Notes under the pieces: generated by a model
What the model was told of the DNA's origin: nothing
What the model saw: the letters and a program-made list of their open reading frames with translations, nothing else
Database searches by the model: none
Part shown: positions 22,626 through 32,377 of the stretch, piece by piece
How positions within the stretch are numbered: position 1 is the first letter of the stretch
Layout: each line of letters starts with the position of its first letter
Translations under genes and position numbers: made by a program
Assembly: GCA_977006965.1 (NCBI GenBank)
Contig: OZ345371.1
Location: forward strand, 248,001-312,000
Reading direction: 5' to 3'
Length of the DNA: 64,000 bases
DNA from: Phymatolithon calcareum
Lineage: Eukaryota; Rhodophyta; Florideophyceae; Hapalidiales

Positions 22626-22959
22626 GAAACAGGGCAAATTATGCCATCCTGAACTGTACAGAAATGCCAGAAGGACTGATGTTCGGATTCAATAAGTATG
22701 GGTACGAGATCGCTTTCAAAATTACATCCGCCTTATAAGGCAAGTTGATTTAACACCGTTTATATGTTTGGCCCATGTTTCAAATTTCTGAACTGTTGAC
22801 ATTTGCAGGTCAGGCACCAATGTCTAATTCACCATATCAGATCATTAATTTTTTCTAGTTTGATGGTTCTTTTTCGCAGGTCAACAGCTTCCGTTCTAGC
22901 CATTCGTCGTACATTATATAGGCCGACAAAGCGAGCAGAAGTATGGCATAGGGTTCCTG

Positions 22960-23364
22960 ATGGCGTCAATTTGGCATCTGTTCTCAATATCATTCTATGC
23001 GATTGCTTTTATGGTTCTTTGCAGGTCAGTTGCCGCCACCCCGACGAGTACTCGACGAGGTCAAACGGTTACTCGAATAGCGGACACGTGGACTACCGAT
23101 AAGAGTTTTCAGAACAACATTATTGGACAAGAACTTAGGACGATAAGATCCAAAAACAGTGAGACGTCGATTTCGAAGAGAGCAGCCAGGATAGAAGAGC
23201 TTGAGACAACTCCAGAGCCAAGTGGGGACCCTTCCTTGAATCCAGCTAAGATTGCAGGAGTTGTGGTGGGATCCTTTTTCTCTATCGGTCTTTTAGTAAC
23301 GCTCTGCATTGTTTACTGTCCGAGAAGACAATCATTTACCGAAGTTGTTGGTGTAGACTGGTAG
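22960..23364 (+). CDS. small predicted type I membrane protein
   Basis: An open frame of 134 residues with an ATG followed by G. Residues 1-26 look like a cleavable signal peptide (hydrophobic core HLFSISFYAIAFMVLCRSVA). A polar, Ser/Thr/Arg-rich segment follows, then a single membrane helix near residues 96-118 (KIAGVVVGSFFSIGLLVTLC) with a GxxxG-like start and a basic PRRQ stop-transfer, and a 13-residue cytoplasmic tail. This order of parts is unlikely by chance, but there is no recognised domain, and it lies in transposon-rich DNA just left of the piggyBac copy. It could be an exon of a longer gene: TTTGCAGGTCAG-like sequences occur just upstream. A broken cargo gene of an element is another option. 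Confidence 0.45.
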   Translation: MASIWHLFSISFYAIAFMVLCRSVAATPTSTRRGQTVTRIADTWTTDKSFQNNIIGQELRTIRSKNSETSISKRAARIEELETTPEPSGDPSLNPAKIAGVVVGSFFSIGLLVTLCIVYCPRRQSFTEVVGVDW

Positions 23365-23726
23365 TTTGCTGCAGTTGATTCGACATGTTTACTGCCATTG
23401 CACAAATTCTGCTCCTTGGCAATATAAACAAAGATATCGAGCAATTGGAAAATTCTGCAACTTCCGTAGATCAGCAATCTCTATTGTCCATTATCCCATA
23501 AGGATTAATTAATCCTATACGGATTAATTAATCCTTTTTTCAGTACCATGTTTGACTGTAAACCGCTCTTGTTTACAACCAATGGACAGCGGGAATCGAT
23601 TCAGCGCCTTTGTAATTGGTTTGGAGGCGAGAGCCGCCTTCTAGGTCAACCTATGGCAGCCCTGAACTGCAAAGAGGGCAACGGTGCCATGACGCTTGCA
23701 AGCTCAAGGCCACGCTGCACCCGACC

Positions 23727-24269
23727 ATGTTGACTCTTGCAAAACAGCAGATTGGCGCGCGTGTACACGCCAAGGCACACCTTGCCTTGGGAGAAGTGGA
23801 GTCTAAGCGCTTCTTCGGGTCGCTTTATAAGGAAACTCTGGTGTCTGGGACGGTGCTGAGGGTGGAAACGGAGGCCGGAAAGGGGAGGGTGCGCATCTTC
23901 CTCACCGTGAGGTGGGAGTCTCTGGCTGGTCAGCGAGACAGGCGCATCAGCGTGCGCAGCGTCACGCTCGGGGACCCTCCCCTGGTCGCTCGCGTGCCGA
24001 CGCAGCAGCAACGGAGCAGCCCAGCGACCCCTGCACTCAGTCAAGATGAGCAAGAACAGAACAACCGACAGACCGGGGGGTGCTTACAGCGGTCCTGGAC
24101 CAGACGAATCACCCATTTCAGAGCCTCCTTTGCAAGACCAGACTACCTACGACGCTCATGGAGTAGTCTGGAGGCAGCGAGATGTCTTGGAGCCGGTTGG
24201 AGGAGCGGTCCCGCGTCGGATGTGGGAGATGAGAGGTGTTGGGGGCCAGTCCATTGTCGAAGGGGGTGA
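23727..24269 (+). CDS. piggyBac element ORF1: N-terminal small-barrel module
   Basis: From the ATG at 23727 this frame encodes 180 residues. The conserved part is AHLALGEVESKRFFGSLYKE, TLVSGTVLRVETEAGKGR and FLTVRWESL. That is a short beta-rich module often seen ahead of piggyBac-type transposases in protists; I infer a tudor/chromo-like barrel. The same module is kept in both other copies in the window. The frame overlaps the start of ORF2 by about 220 nt in a different phase. An upstream frame from the ATG at 23548 (MFDCKPLLFTTNGQRESIQR) is also kept in the deletion copy and shares ORF2's phase. The true protein may therefore be joined by splicing or a frameshift; which one cannot be told here. 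Confidence 0.6.
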   Translation: MLTLAKQQIGARVHAKAHLALGEVESKRFFGSLYKETLVSGTVLRVETEAGKGRVRIFLTVRWESLAGQRDRRISVRSVTLGDPPLVARVPTQQQRSSPATPALSQDEQEQNNRQTGGCLQRSWTRRITHFRASFARPDYLRRSWSSLEAARCLGAGWRSGPASDVGDERCWGPVHCRRG

Positions 24270-25845
24270 CTCTGGAACTTCGGCACGGAGAAGTTCACTC
24301 GACTACTTTATGGCTGCATTTCCTCACGGTCATTTGATCAAGATGGTGCAGTGGACTTCAGAGGCGCTACAGGACAAGGGAAAACGGGGAGTAAGCACAG
24401 GGGAGCTGCTCAAGTTCTTCGGAATCCTTATCTTGGGAACGAGGTACAATGTTGGGAAGCGGAGGGAGCTGTGGTCTGTCCACGCGAGGAACCGCTTGCT
24501 CTCCGCTCCAAGCTTTGGCAGCAAGACTGGCATGCCCCGCAACAGGTTTGAGGACATCTGGTCCTCCCTGGTGTTCAGCCAGCAGGGCGAGCGCGCAGCA
24601 GATGAGCTCTCGGAGAAGCACCGCTGGAGGCTGGTCGACGATTTTGTCGAGGCCATCAACCACCATCGCGCGGCAAACTTCGTGCCGTCCGACCTCATCT
24701 GCGTTGACGAGAGCATGAGCCGGTGGTATGGCCAGGGCGGCCACTGGATCGAGCGCGGACTTCCGCAGTACGTGGCGATAGACCGCAAGCCAGAGAGCGG
24801 CTGCGAGATTCAGAATGCTGCCTGCGGAAGGAGTGGCATAATGATGCAGTTGCAGTTGGTGACGACCGCCATGCACGAGGTAGAGCGCCATAGTGAGCGG
24901 GAGGAGGGGCTGGGTCATGGCACGGTTGTGCTGGACAGACTTCTGCGCCCCTGGTTTGGTGCTGGTGAACGCATAGTTTGTGCGGATTCTTACTTCGCAA
25001 GCTACGAGGCCACAGCTCATCTGCGGTCGCGAGGCCTGCGCTTCATCGGCGTGGTCAAGACGGCGACGAGGAAGTTCCCCATGCGCCTGCTGAAGGCGAA
25101 GCCCATAGCGAAAAGGGGGAGCTGGCTGTCGCTCGCGCATGAGGACGAAAATGGTGACGTGACGGAGATGGCCTTGGTCTGGGTCGACCGCGAGCGGCGG
25201 TACTTTATTTCGTCCGGGTCCAGTGCTGCAGCAGGAACCCCGTACGAGCGCCTGCGCTGGCGCCAGACTGAGACCGGCCCGGAGCGCGTTGCACTCACCG
25301 TTGAGCAGCCTCAGTGCGCTGAGATCTATTACTCCGCCTGTGCGCGCATTGATCAGCACAACCGCTGTCAACAGGAAGACCTGGGGCTGGAGCGAACATA
25401 CGTGACGCACGACTGGTCTGTGAGGGTAGGCTTTTCTCTTCTGGGTATGGTCATTGTCGACGCATGGTTGCTACACACAGGCTCGAGAGGGCCCCTGCAA
25501 ACGATGATACAGAACGAATTCTATGAACAGCTAGCCCTGGATCTGGTGGACAACAACTACGAGACGGTCGGGCTACGCGATCGCATGTCAGTTGCTGAAG
25601 ACGCGGTTGTGTTGACCCCGACGTTAGGCCTCGGCCCGCACGCAACGCCGACTAGGAAAAGGAAGAGGACTCGCGACGGTACGGAGACGTCGGCGCGGGC
25701 GCAGAAGGATTGTTTTGTGTGCGGCAAGAGGACGACGCGAGTGTGCTCTCAGTGTCGAGAAGAGTGCTCAAAAGAGGTCTTCATATGCGACTCGTCCAAA
25801 GGAAGGATATGCTTCACATCTCACTTGCATTCTACACACTCGTAA
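24046..25845 (+). CDS. piggyBac-superfamily DDE transposase (ORF2)
   Basis: An intact 599-residue frame. It shows the three catalytic Asp contexts of the DDE_Tnp_1_7 domain: LICVDESMSRWYG (Asp221), IVCADSYFASYE (Asp314) and ARIDQHNRCQQED (Asp436). The expected strands follow the second (LRFIGVVKTATRKFP) and the hydrophobic helix WSVRVGFSLLGMVIVDAWLL follows the third. The C-terminus (about 551-599) is a Cys/His-rich zinc finger, DCFVCGKRTTRVCSQC with a later HLHSTH, as in other piggyBac proteins. A basic KKRKR-type stretch (RKRKRTRD) before it may be a nuclear signal. All key residues are present, so the protein may be active. It would cut and join element ends bearing the TGTC repeats. Confidence 0.93.
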   Translation: MSKNRTTDRPGGAYSGPGPDESPISEPPLQDQTTYDAHGVVWRQRDVLEPVGGAVPRRMWEMRGVGGQSIVEGGDSGTSARRSSLDYFMAAFPHGHLIKMVQWTSEALQDKGKRGVSTGELLKFFGILILGTRYNVGKRRELWSVHARNRLLSAPSFGSKTGMPRNRFEDIWSSLVFSQQGERAADELSEKHRWRLVDDFVEAINHHRAANFVPSDLICVDESMSRWYGQGGHWIERGLPQYVAIDRKPESGCEIQNAACGRSGIMMQLQLVTTAMHEVERHSEREEGLGHGTVVLDRLLRPWFGAGERIVCADSYFASYEATAHLRSRGLRFIGVVKTATRKFPMRLLKAKPIAKRGSWLSLAHEDENGDVTEMALVWVDRERRYFISSGSSAAAGTPYERLRWRQTETGPERVALTVEQPQCAEIYYSACARIDQHNRCQQEDLGLERTYVTHDWSVRVGFSLLGMVIVDAWLLHTGSRGPLQTMIQNEFYEQLALDLVDNNYETVGLRDRMSVAEDAVVLTPTLGLGPHATPTRKRKRTRDGTETSARAQKDCFVCGKRTTRVCSQCREECSKEVFICDSSKGRICFTSHLHSTHS

Positions 25846-25985
25846 AGCAACATGAAGGGACCTCTTCTGTGAAAAACTGTGGTTTTTAGTACTTGCCAGT
25901 ACCCCTCCACCTACTATATCATGAGGATTAATTAATCCAAAGACGCGGATTAATTAATCCAAATAACCGGGATAATAGACACTAT

Positions 25986-26164
25986 CCCTCGTTTTAGGAA
26001 TCAGGGATTCTTTGAGGCTTCTACGTGCTCTCTATTTGGTTTCAAACCAGAACATCGCAGGTTGTGCACCACAATTAGAGAAAAACCTCCAGTCATCATG
26101 ACTGGAGGCTGTTCTCGCTCCGAATATCTTCTCCGGGTTTGGAGCCCGTCCACTTCAGAAAAAA
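25986..26164. other. short spacer with a hairpin
   Basis: A 10-bp stem (CCTCCAGTCA / TGACTGGAGG) with a 3-nt loop lies at 26086-26108. Nothing else is seen. Confidence 0.5.
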
Positions 26165-26838
26165 GACGTCAATATTGCCATTTTCAGATCTTCCTGTCCT
26201 GTAATGCACGCACTCGCGCGCGGCACAGGATCCCCTCGGTTGCTGCGAGGGGACGCGCCCTGAAAGGGGAGTGCAGGAGGCAGAGAAAGCATTCGGGAAG
26301 CTATAAGTTATTCCACCAAACCCTCTCGTTCCTGTCAACCACCGCGACGAAATCGCTTGGTCTCGCTATCGAGAACTCAAACGGGTTCTGACGAGCGGAA
26401 AATTGGCCACAGGTCTACGAATTTGTCTTTTTGGTTCTTCTGTTCTATCCACGCTCTTATATGGCTGCGAATCATGGAAATTGACGGAAAAAGTGCTGAA
26501 GAAACTCAAGTCAACAAGTGCCAAGATGCTCTCGAGAATCTCGAAAAGGCCAATTGCCGATGAGGCCAGGACACCCACCATAGACGTGATAATGCGAGCC
26601 AGAGACCTTCGTTGGAACTGGCTTGGTCACATTCTTAGAATGGACGAGCGCCGCCTGGTCCGCCAGGTGCTGATTCAATGCGTCAGACCAACACCTGAAT
26701 CAATCTTTTGTGACCTACCTAGCCTAGACGTCCAAACCGCAGTCCAGCTCGCTAACAATAGAATAGAGTGGAAAAAACTCAGACCCTCGAATCGCTGCTA
26801 GACCCATTAGGGAAAAAGGCAGAATGAATGAATGAATT
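26165..26838 (+). mobile_element. LINE-A 3' part with GAAT tail, copy A2
   Basis: A 5'-truncated non-LTR retrotransposon. From 26403 a frame encodes the C-terminal part of a LINE reverse-transcriptase polyprotein: VLSTLLYGCESWKLTEKVLK, then LRWNWLGHILRMDERRLVRQ, a signature found behind the RT domain of many LINEs. It ends RIEWKKLRPSNRC and is followed by a (GAAT)n tail at 26822-26838, typical of LINEs that end in a short repeat instead of poly-A. Other pieces of the family are at 22353, 28903, 37335, 56862 and 57150. Confidence 0.85.
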
Positions 26839-26884
26839 GCCATTTTCATACGGAACCCATAGCTTTTCCGCGCATGTCAACATT

Positions 26885-26993
26885 GCATCATTTCTGGCGT
26901 GCTCTGCGTTATCAATCTGTGTTGACGATCCGTACTATGATAGTAGGGATCGTCAACACAGATTGATAACGTAGAGCACGCCAGAAATGATGC
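26885..26993. repeat. 109-bp near-perfect hairpin
   Basis: Two 47-bp arms starting GCATCATTTCTGGCGTGCTC, with one mismatch, enclose a 15-nt centre (GTACTATGATAGTAG) that is itself almost palindromic. A transcript from either strand would fold into a long stem. It starts about 45 bp after the LINE-A tail. Options are a foldback element, a small-RNA precursor or a cruciform. Confidence 0.9.
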
Positions 26994-27209
26994 TACTATC
27001 CGCCAGGAGTTCCTGAGGACTTCAATGCCTATGCAGATTGAAACGATTTTCGCTTCTTACAAATTTTCAAAGATGCCCTTTGCCAATCACTGCAGCTCGC
27101 TCAAGCTGAAGGCCAAACCGGCTGAAGACTTTCCTCTGCATTTCACAGGTACATGGTACGTTGATTCTTGCATCCGATTAATGTGCTGTGTCTAATGTTC
27201 ATCTACGTA

Positions 27210-27812
27210 ACAGGGGGTACCGAAAAAATCGCAAAACGCGATCGAGATTTTTTAGAAGGGTACAGTCTGTGGGCATGAGGTCCATTTAATACAAATTTTA
27301 GTTCAAAAGGAAGCCAACACAAACAGTAGTGTTCAATCCGAGCGACGAGCTCCGAGTCGGTCGTCGTGAAGAGCAAGAACAAGGAGAAGACACCCCTTCA
27401 AACGGCCCCAATTTGAAAATGCAACAAAAAAACAACACAAAGCGTCTATCATAAAATTAACAAAAAAACAATGCTGACCCAGCACGAGTCCTCCCCCATC
27501 AACACCTCGAAGGCGCGTCGAGCAATCCTTCCCGCGAATCGGCCTGTGCTGTGCGTCCCTTTCACTTTTCGGCGGCATTGCTCGGCGTACAGTTTGCCGA
27601 TTTCGCCAGTTTCTTCTCGAGAACGCTTGAACGTAGAGTGGTCTCTAGCGTGGCGAAGTTTCAGCACATTCATTACAGTACTCGTGGAGATATGCCTATC
27701 TTTCTACTGGTCTTCGGGCCATTTTTTGCGTAACTGCTCGTTTTCTGATCAATTTTAACCATTTTTAACATGTTATTATTTCGAACCGTGTTATAATTTC
27801 GGTACCCCCTGT
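27210..27812. mobile_element. 603-bp mariner-type non-autonomous element
   Basis: Perfect terminal inverted repeats ACAGGGGGTACCGAAA at both ends, each directly flanked by TA (27208-27209 and 27813-27814), the target duplication of the Tc1/mariner group. The inside encodes no recognisable transposase, so it is a MITE or internally deleted copy. Confidence 0.85.
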
Positions 27813-27814
27813 TA

Positions 27815-28902
27815 CTCTGGGTATTATTAGAACAAAGACCACGTACTGAACGTGAGGTGAGTACGTTGATTCCCTCAACATTCTGCTTTACTCCCCTCCC
27901 CCTCCCCCCCATAAGATTCCCCTGGTCCAATGTTCATCTACTTCGATCCTCAGTATTAAGTGCGACCAATTCGAATTGCAATTCAGTTTGAAGAACCAAT
28001 TTGGGTGGAATTGGGAAAAATTGCAATTAAATTGATAGCAATGGAATTGGCGCAACCCCTGTGCACAGCTCGCCTGACCGTGAGCTCAAGAAGTGCCGGG
28101 TTAACTTGTAACTAGCGCTGGGCCACTCCGAAGCTGAAAGTGAGAGTTGTGACTGTATGTTGCCTTGGAATCGAGCTTTTGATTTTCAGAGACGGCGAAA
28201 GTGGAGGCACAGTGACTTGATCAAATGCAAACTAACGACTGTAAGCACTGTGGGTCAACTGGTACGAGCGATCGTGACAGGACATGATAGCTCTCGAGTT
28301 GCGCCGTTCGATGGCCACTTTTGTTCCAAAAACACGAGGCAAGTGGTGCCGCCCATAGATTTGCAACAGATGCGTACTATTGATCCTCGCAGCAGATTGG
28401 ACTTTGCATGCACAATACCCCACAAGTTCGTATCATACCCTCTCTTCGAAAATCAAGTCAGACGTTTGGTATGCCCGCATGGTACTCGCAAAGTTTCCCC
28501 GCACGTCTGCACACGAATTGGTAACTTTAAAAAAAATGTTCATTTCTTCTTCTATGCATGCCACACTTGTGTTCAATTTAGAGCCTGGAAATAATATTAT
28601 GGGGACAAAGTTAGAACTTCTATCCAACATAGGCAACAATGCACCGGACCCAATTTTGGACTCAAACGCCCGCTGCAACAGTCACAAGCAACAATGTGAG
28701 GGAAAATCCACTGTGCTCCCGTTTTCATGCAGGTTTCCCGCTGATCAATGCTACCGCCGCTTCTTGATTGCCCCACGAATTTGCTTAAGTCTGAAACCGG
28801 CGAGCTGAGTGTTCTCGTTTATCTCGAATCGTTTTTCGTTGAGTAGCATGGTTCTTTTGCATCGCACATGATATTCTTGGTAGTTTTATATATTTTTGTT
28901 TA
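27815..28902. other. 1.1-kb region without a supported gene
   Basis: A C-rich run (27893-27910) is followed by a cluster of AATTGCAATT motifs (27970-28035). Overlapping frames at 28157-28808 on the plus strand and 28232-28678 on the minus strand show no recognised domain. Confidence 0.35.
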
Positions 28903-29000
28903 GCATTCATTCATTCATTTTGCGTACTTCTGGGGCTAGCAACACTTTGAGGGCCTAAGCTTCTTCCATTTTAATCTATTTGATGCGAGTTTGACTGCTG
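28903..29000 (-). mobile_element. LINE-A 3' end, copy A3
   Basis: Reads CATTCATTCATT then GAGGGCCTAAGCTTCTTCCA on the plus strand, the reverse complement of the LINE-A tail and of the codons for the ending WKKLRPS. Only about 100 bp remain. Confidence 0.7.
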
Positions 29001-30078
29001 ATAAAGGCAATAACCCGCATTAAGTATTGCAAAAAGAGTCCTTGTCGCAATAACATCACCAACAAAACAATTTACTCAGCACTTGACGTCCTTCGAGGCC
29101 CTTACCGCTGACATTCTTAACTTGCGCAAAAAGTTAAAGCGTACACCAAGACACAGAGCAGCTATAAAAATGCTCAAGCGATCTCGTTCTGCACCATGTC
29201 TTCTTGCATGCTGATTCACACGCTCGTTACGAACGTTGGACATAACAATCCAAACCATCTGCTTTTCCCAATAGTTCCTGTTCACATTGAGCAACTAAAC
29301 GGCCTCAAACAGTACTGCAGTCATCGATTTGCGATTGTCGCTCAAAACATGCTTTGAAATTAACCACAGCCATTCCACTTTTGCAGCAGAACCGAGAATA
29401 AAATTGCAGTTCATTTACGTTTGTACCTTTACGTGTCTGCGCTTCTTTTTTGCAATTATCTAGGCCATCGCCAGTGGTGCATTGCCCGGGCCTGTAGTAT
29501 CATCCACGTTTTTGGTACCTCCAGGAAACATCAGCTTGACGCATGCGGCTTGTGTTGTATAATGGATGGGCGCGGGCCTGGACTGATGTGCGGTAGCGCA
29601 TGGCAGAGCGAGCACGATAGATCCCCGAAGTCCAGCAAAGAGCGGTGACGCGAACGGAAAAGAAACGCAGGAGAACAGATGAGTAAGGGCATCAGATGTG
29701 ATTAAGCGGTACAGCGACGCTAGCGCCGAGGGAAGCAGGCCAAGGGATCCATCTAGGGAACCGTTATAGATGCGGGCACGAAGACTTCTAGCCAAGGGTG
29801 CTTGCCCCCTTTACTGTAGAGGGACGTCGAACGTGGCATAAGTAGCACGACGACGTCGCAGAGCAACAAAAAGAAGCTAATTATCCTATCGTGGAGGTAA
29901 CGGTAATTACCGTGAGTAGCACATTCCTGGTCGACGCTGTAAGCCCGAACTGAACGATTCACAATACTACAGCTTGCTCCGCATCTATAATTGTATCAGC
30001 AGCATTTCTTTAGATCTTAACGAACCCAGACTTGAACATCGAGTCAGGGGAGACGTTCAAGTCGAACGCAATGTAGTG
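29001..30078. other. 1.1-kb region without a supported gene
   Basis: Short unsupported frames only. It is the 3' side of the hAT-like remnant that follows on the minus strand. Confidence 0.3.
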
Positions 30079-31319
30079 CTAGCTTCGAGCGCAGTTATGG
30101 AACGGAGAATTTACATCGAACTTACGCCACTGAACTGCTTCCATGAGCGTGCCCAGAGCTAATCGAAAATTTGAAAGAGTAGCTCCACGCTTCTGCACTT
30201 CGACAGTCACCTGATTAAGCTGCATCAGCAGCTTCGCATATTGCACAGCCCGGTGTTTGAACAGCTCGCTTCTGATGATTGTGACAGTAGCTCCTGCCGT
30301 GTCAGCAACTTCAAGCAATTGGTCACAGATACGATTTAAACGGTCCAATATGAAAATTTTCCCCCGGCCAGTGCGTTAAATTGTGGATGACGGGGTTAAG
30401 AGCAGTAAATTTTCGAAGCATTGCCCTGTTAGTAACGCGTTGACTGCAATTTATCATCGTTGCATGCACAAAATCGAGAGTGGAGGCAAGCAGACCATCA
30501 GATTAAACCATCTGGTTAACTTCTTCGTTACGCTTGTGGCTGTAGCAGCCGATATGAGGAGTTTCCATCTTTTTTGCTTTGGCCTTGTTCACACTGCAGT
30601 TATCTGCCAGCTGGCAGACGAAGAATTGTGAACATTATCTCCGAAAAAATGGAACACATCTTCTAACTGTCGCATACGGACTTCTGAGCCGGACTCGGTC
30701 GTCTCCAGGTTGTTCATCGTCTCATCATCATCATCGTCAACCACCTTCGCCATCGGTCTAGCCGAAAGCAATGGCAAAGCAAGCTCCTCTTGTTCTCGAA
30801 AAGTACGATTCACCTTGACGCTCACCTTGCGCATAAATACGGCGATCCATCTAAAATTATGGCGCTTCGAGCACACAGTGTCCTTCAGGCTTGGAACCAA
30901 TGTAATTCCTGGAATTGCTGAAGGAAAGAGCAATCGTGCAATTCAACTGTTCGTCGCTTCTTTTTTTCTATTTAAACTGCAATCGGCAATCCCTGCTCCA
31001 ATCGATACTGCAATTCCTACCCTTTACTGCAATTCGTTTACCAATTAGCGAAGCCTAACTCTTTTTCGTTTCCGTTCACCAGGCACGACTTGAAATGGTT
31101 GTAGGGGTTTGTGTAGCCCTTGTTGTCCTCAAAACTGAATTCCGGTTTTGACTGGGAGGTGCATGTCTCTCCACCCGGGCACTGAAACACTTGAAAAGTC
31201 ACATTTGTTCGAACACCGGATCCTCGACGAATATTGACATCGCGAAATTCTTCGCGGAGCTTCTTCATGAGAAGTAGGACCACCTCTTTCTTCGACGGTT
31301 TGCGTGATGGAGGCGACAT
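30079..31319 (-). pseudogene. hAT-like transposase, decayed copy 2
   Basis: The ATG at 31319 opens 93 residues with a BED-like zinc motif: FQVFQCPGGETC, then GYTNPYNHFKSCL. Further down the minus strand, broken by frameshifts, come ADNCSVNKAKAKKM and PHIGCYSHKRNEEVNQ (about 30600-30520), the DN-SVN segment plus cysteine-histidine region of hAT transposases. Next is RAMLRKFTALNPVIHNLTHW (about 30430-30370), equivalent to the L-F...R.VTRW segment, and finally KLLMQLNQVTVEVQKRGATL in the frame ending at 30079. Order and spacing match the hAT RNase-H-like core, but no full frame survives. The N-terminus is homologous to the neighbouring copy at 33420. Confidence 0.75.
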
Positions 31320-31387
31320 GGTGAACTTAAGTTCACCATGTCGCCTCGTTAATATCGCCAGGGCCAATTGGCCCTGGCGATATTAAC
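31310..31387. repeat. two abutting perfect palindromes (38 and 40 bp)
   Basis: 31310-31347 is a perfect 38-bp palindrome centred on GAACTTAAGTTC. 31348-31387 is a perfect 40-bp palindrome centred on GGGCCAATTGGCCC. They touch with no spacer. The first covers the ATG (31317-31319) and first codons of the hAT-like remnant. Seventy-eight bases of uninterrupted dyad symmetry in otherwise decayed DNA suggest recent origin or selection. Confidence 0.95.
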
Positions 31388-31651
31388 TTAGCAGTCTCTT
31401 TGGCTTTTATAGGAGAACCGTCGTACTTCTATGCAGCAGCCACGTTTATCTGATGCAATGTGCTAACATAGACGTATGCTGAAAGTAAAAAAGGGGTACG
31501 TATTCAAATGCATCGAATGCGTAAGAAAACATAGCTTTTTTCTGATTCAGCATATAAATAGAGAAAAACGTAGCGCAATACGTATCGCAATTGAATCTTC
31601 GTGAGAAATACACATTGCAATAGGATGCTCATCGTACCTCGCGAATTTCAA
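31388..31651. other. spacer between two hAT-like remnants
   Basis: Contains several ATTGCAAT-type motifs (31570-31690) like those at 17440-17525. No gene seen. Confidence 0.35.
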
Positions 31652-32377
31652 TCACGAGTCTATTGTACAATTAACCCGAATTGCAATTACAATCAAATTG
31701 GTTCCAAGCCTGGTGTCCACCGTGATTCTGGACTCAACCAGCTCGACCAGATTAAACATTGTCTCCTTGAATGTCGCCACCGAAATCACGTCCTCATGCT
31801 TCAAAAATGCGCGCAGTTTTTGGTTTGTGACTTTTTTTTGCAACTGCTTAGTTGCTTATTTGAAAGCCCTCATTAACACTCCTAGGACTGTACGGGAGCA
31901 GCTTTTCGTAACTTGTTCATTCTAGTATATCGCTTGGTCCCTAATACAGGGACTTGTCGTTCTCCATGTTGTCAATTATGGTGACGCTGTAGAGTAGTAT
32001 GGAGTCTAATGCCTTTTCCGTTCTTAACATCTCTCCAGGGTCCAGTTCATACTTTTGTAGGTTCATGTCATGTGTCATGTCACTTGCTTTGTCCCCTCGT
32101 GGGGCTCGCAAGGCAGCGCTTTATTCTTAATTAACTTCTACTTAGATGTAATTAGGAAAGCACTCCTTCTTCTCTGCCTACCGCTCGACAACTCGATTCC
32201 ACCCGGAGCAAGCGCGGTGGTTCCACGTTCCGCGAGTCCACGTGGACGGCCAGATCATTCATGCGTATTGTCTCCAGGTGACGCTCTGCTGCCGTTCCGA
32301 ATGTACTCGATATTAGCGTCGTGCTCACTTGAGGGAACCTTCCGCTTGCGTATTTTATGGCCACCTGTCGATGTCTC

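Larger units (their letters stand above)
23485..25981 (+). mobile_element. piggyBac-superfamily DNA transposon, apparently complete copy
   Basis: A 2497-bp element bounded by inverted repeats TGTCCATTATCCC at the left and GGGATAATAGACA at the right (one mismatch). It is flanked by CTAT at 23481-23484 and 25982-25985, a 4-bp target duplication. Inside each end are two copies of the palindrome GGATTAATTAATCC (23502-23515, 23521-23534, 25925-25938, 25947-25960), probably transposase binding sites. It carries two overlapping frames described separately. A shorter relative lies at 37804-39092. Confidence 0.93.

Noticed and set aside
24367-25410. 347-codon minus-strand frame
   Set aside because: Antisense of the GC-rich transposase gene; it disappears in the deletion copy, as expected for a shadow.
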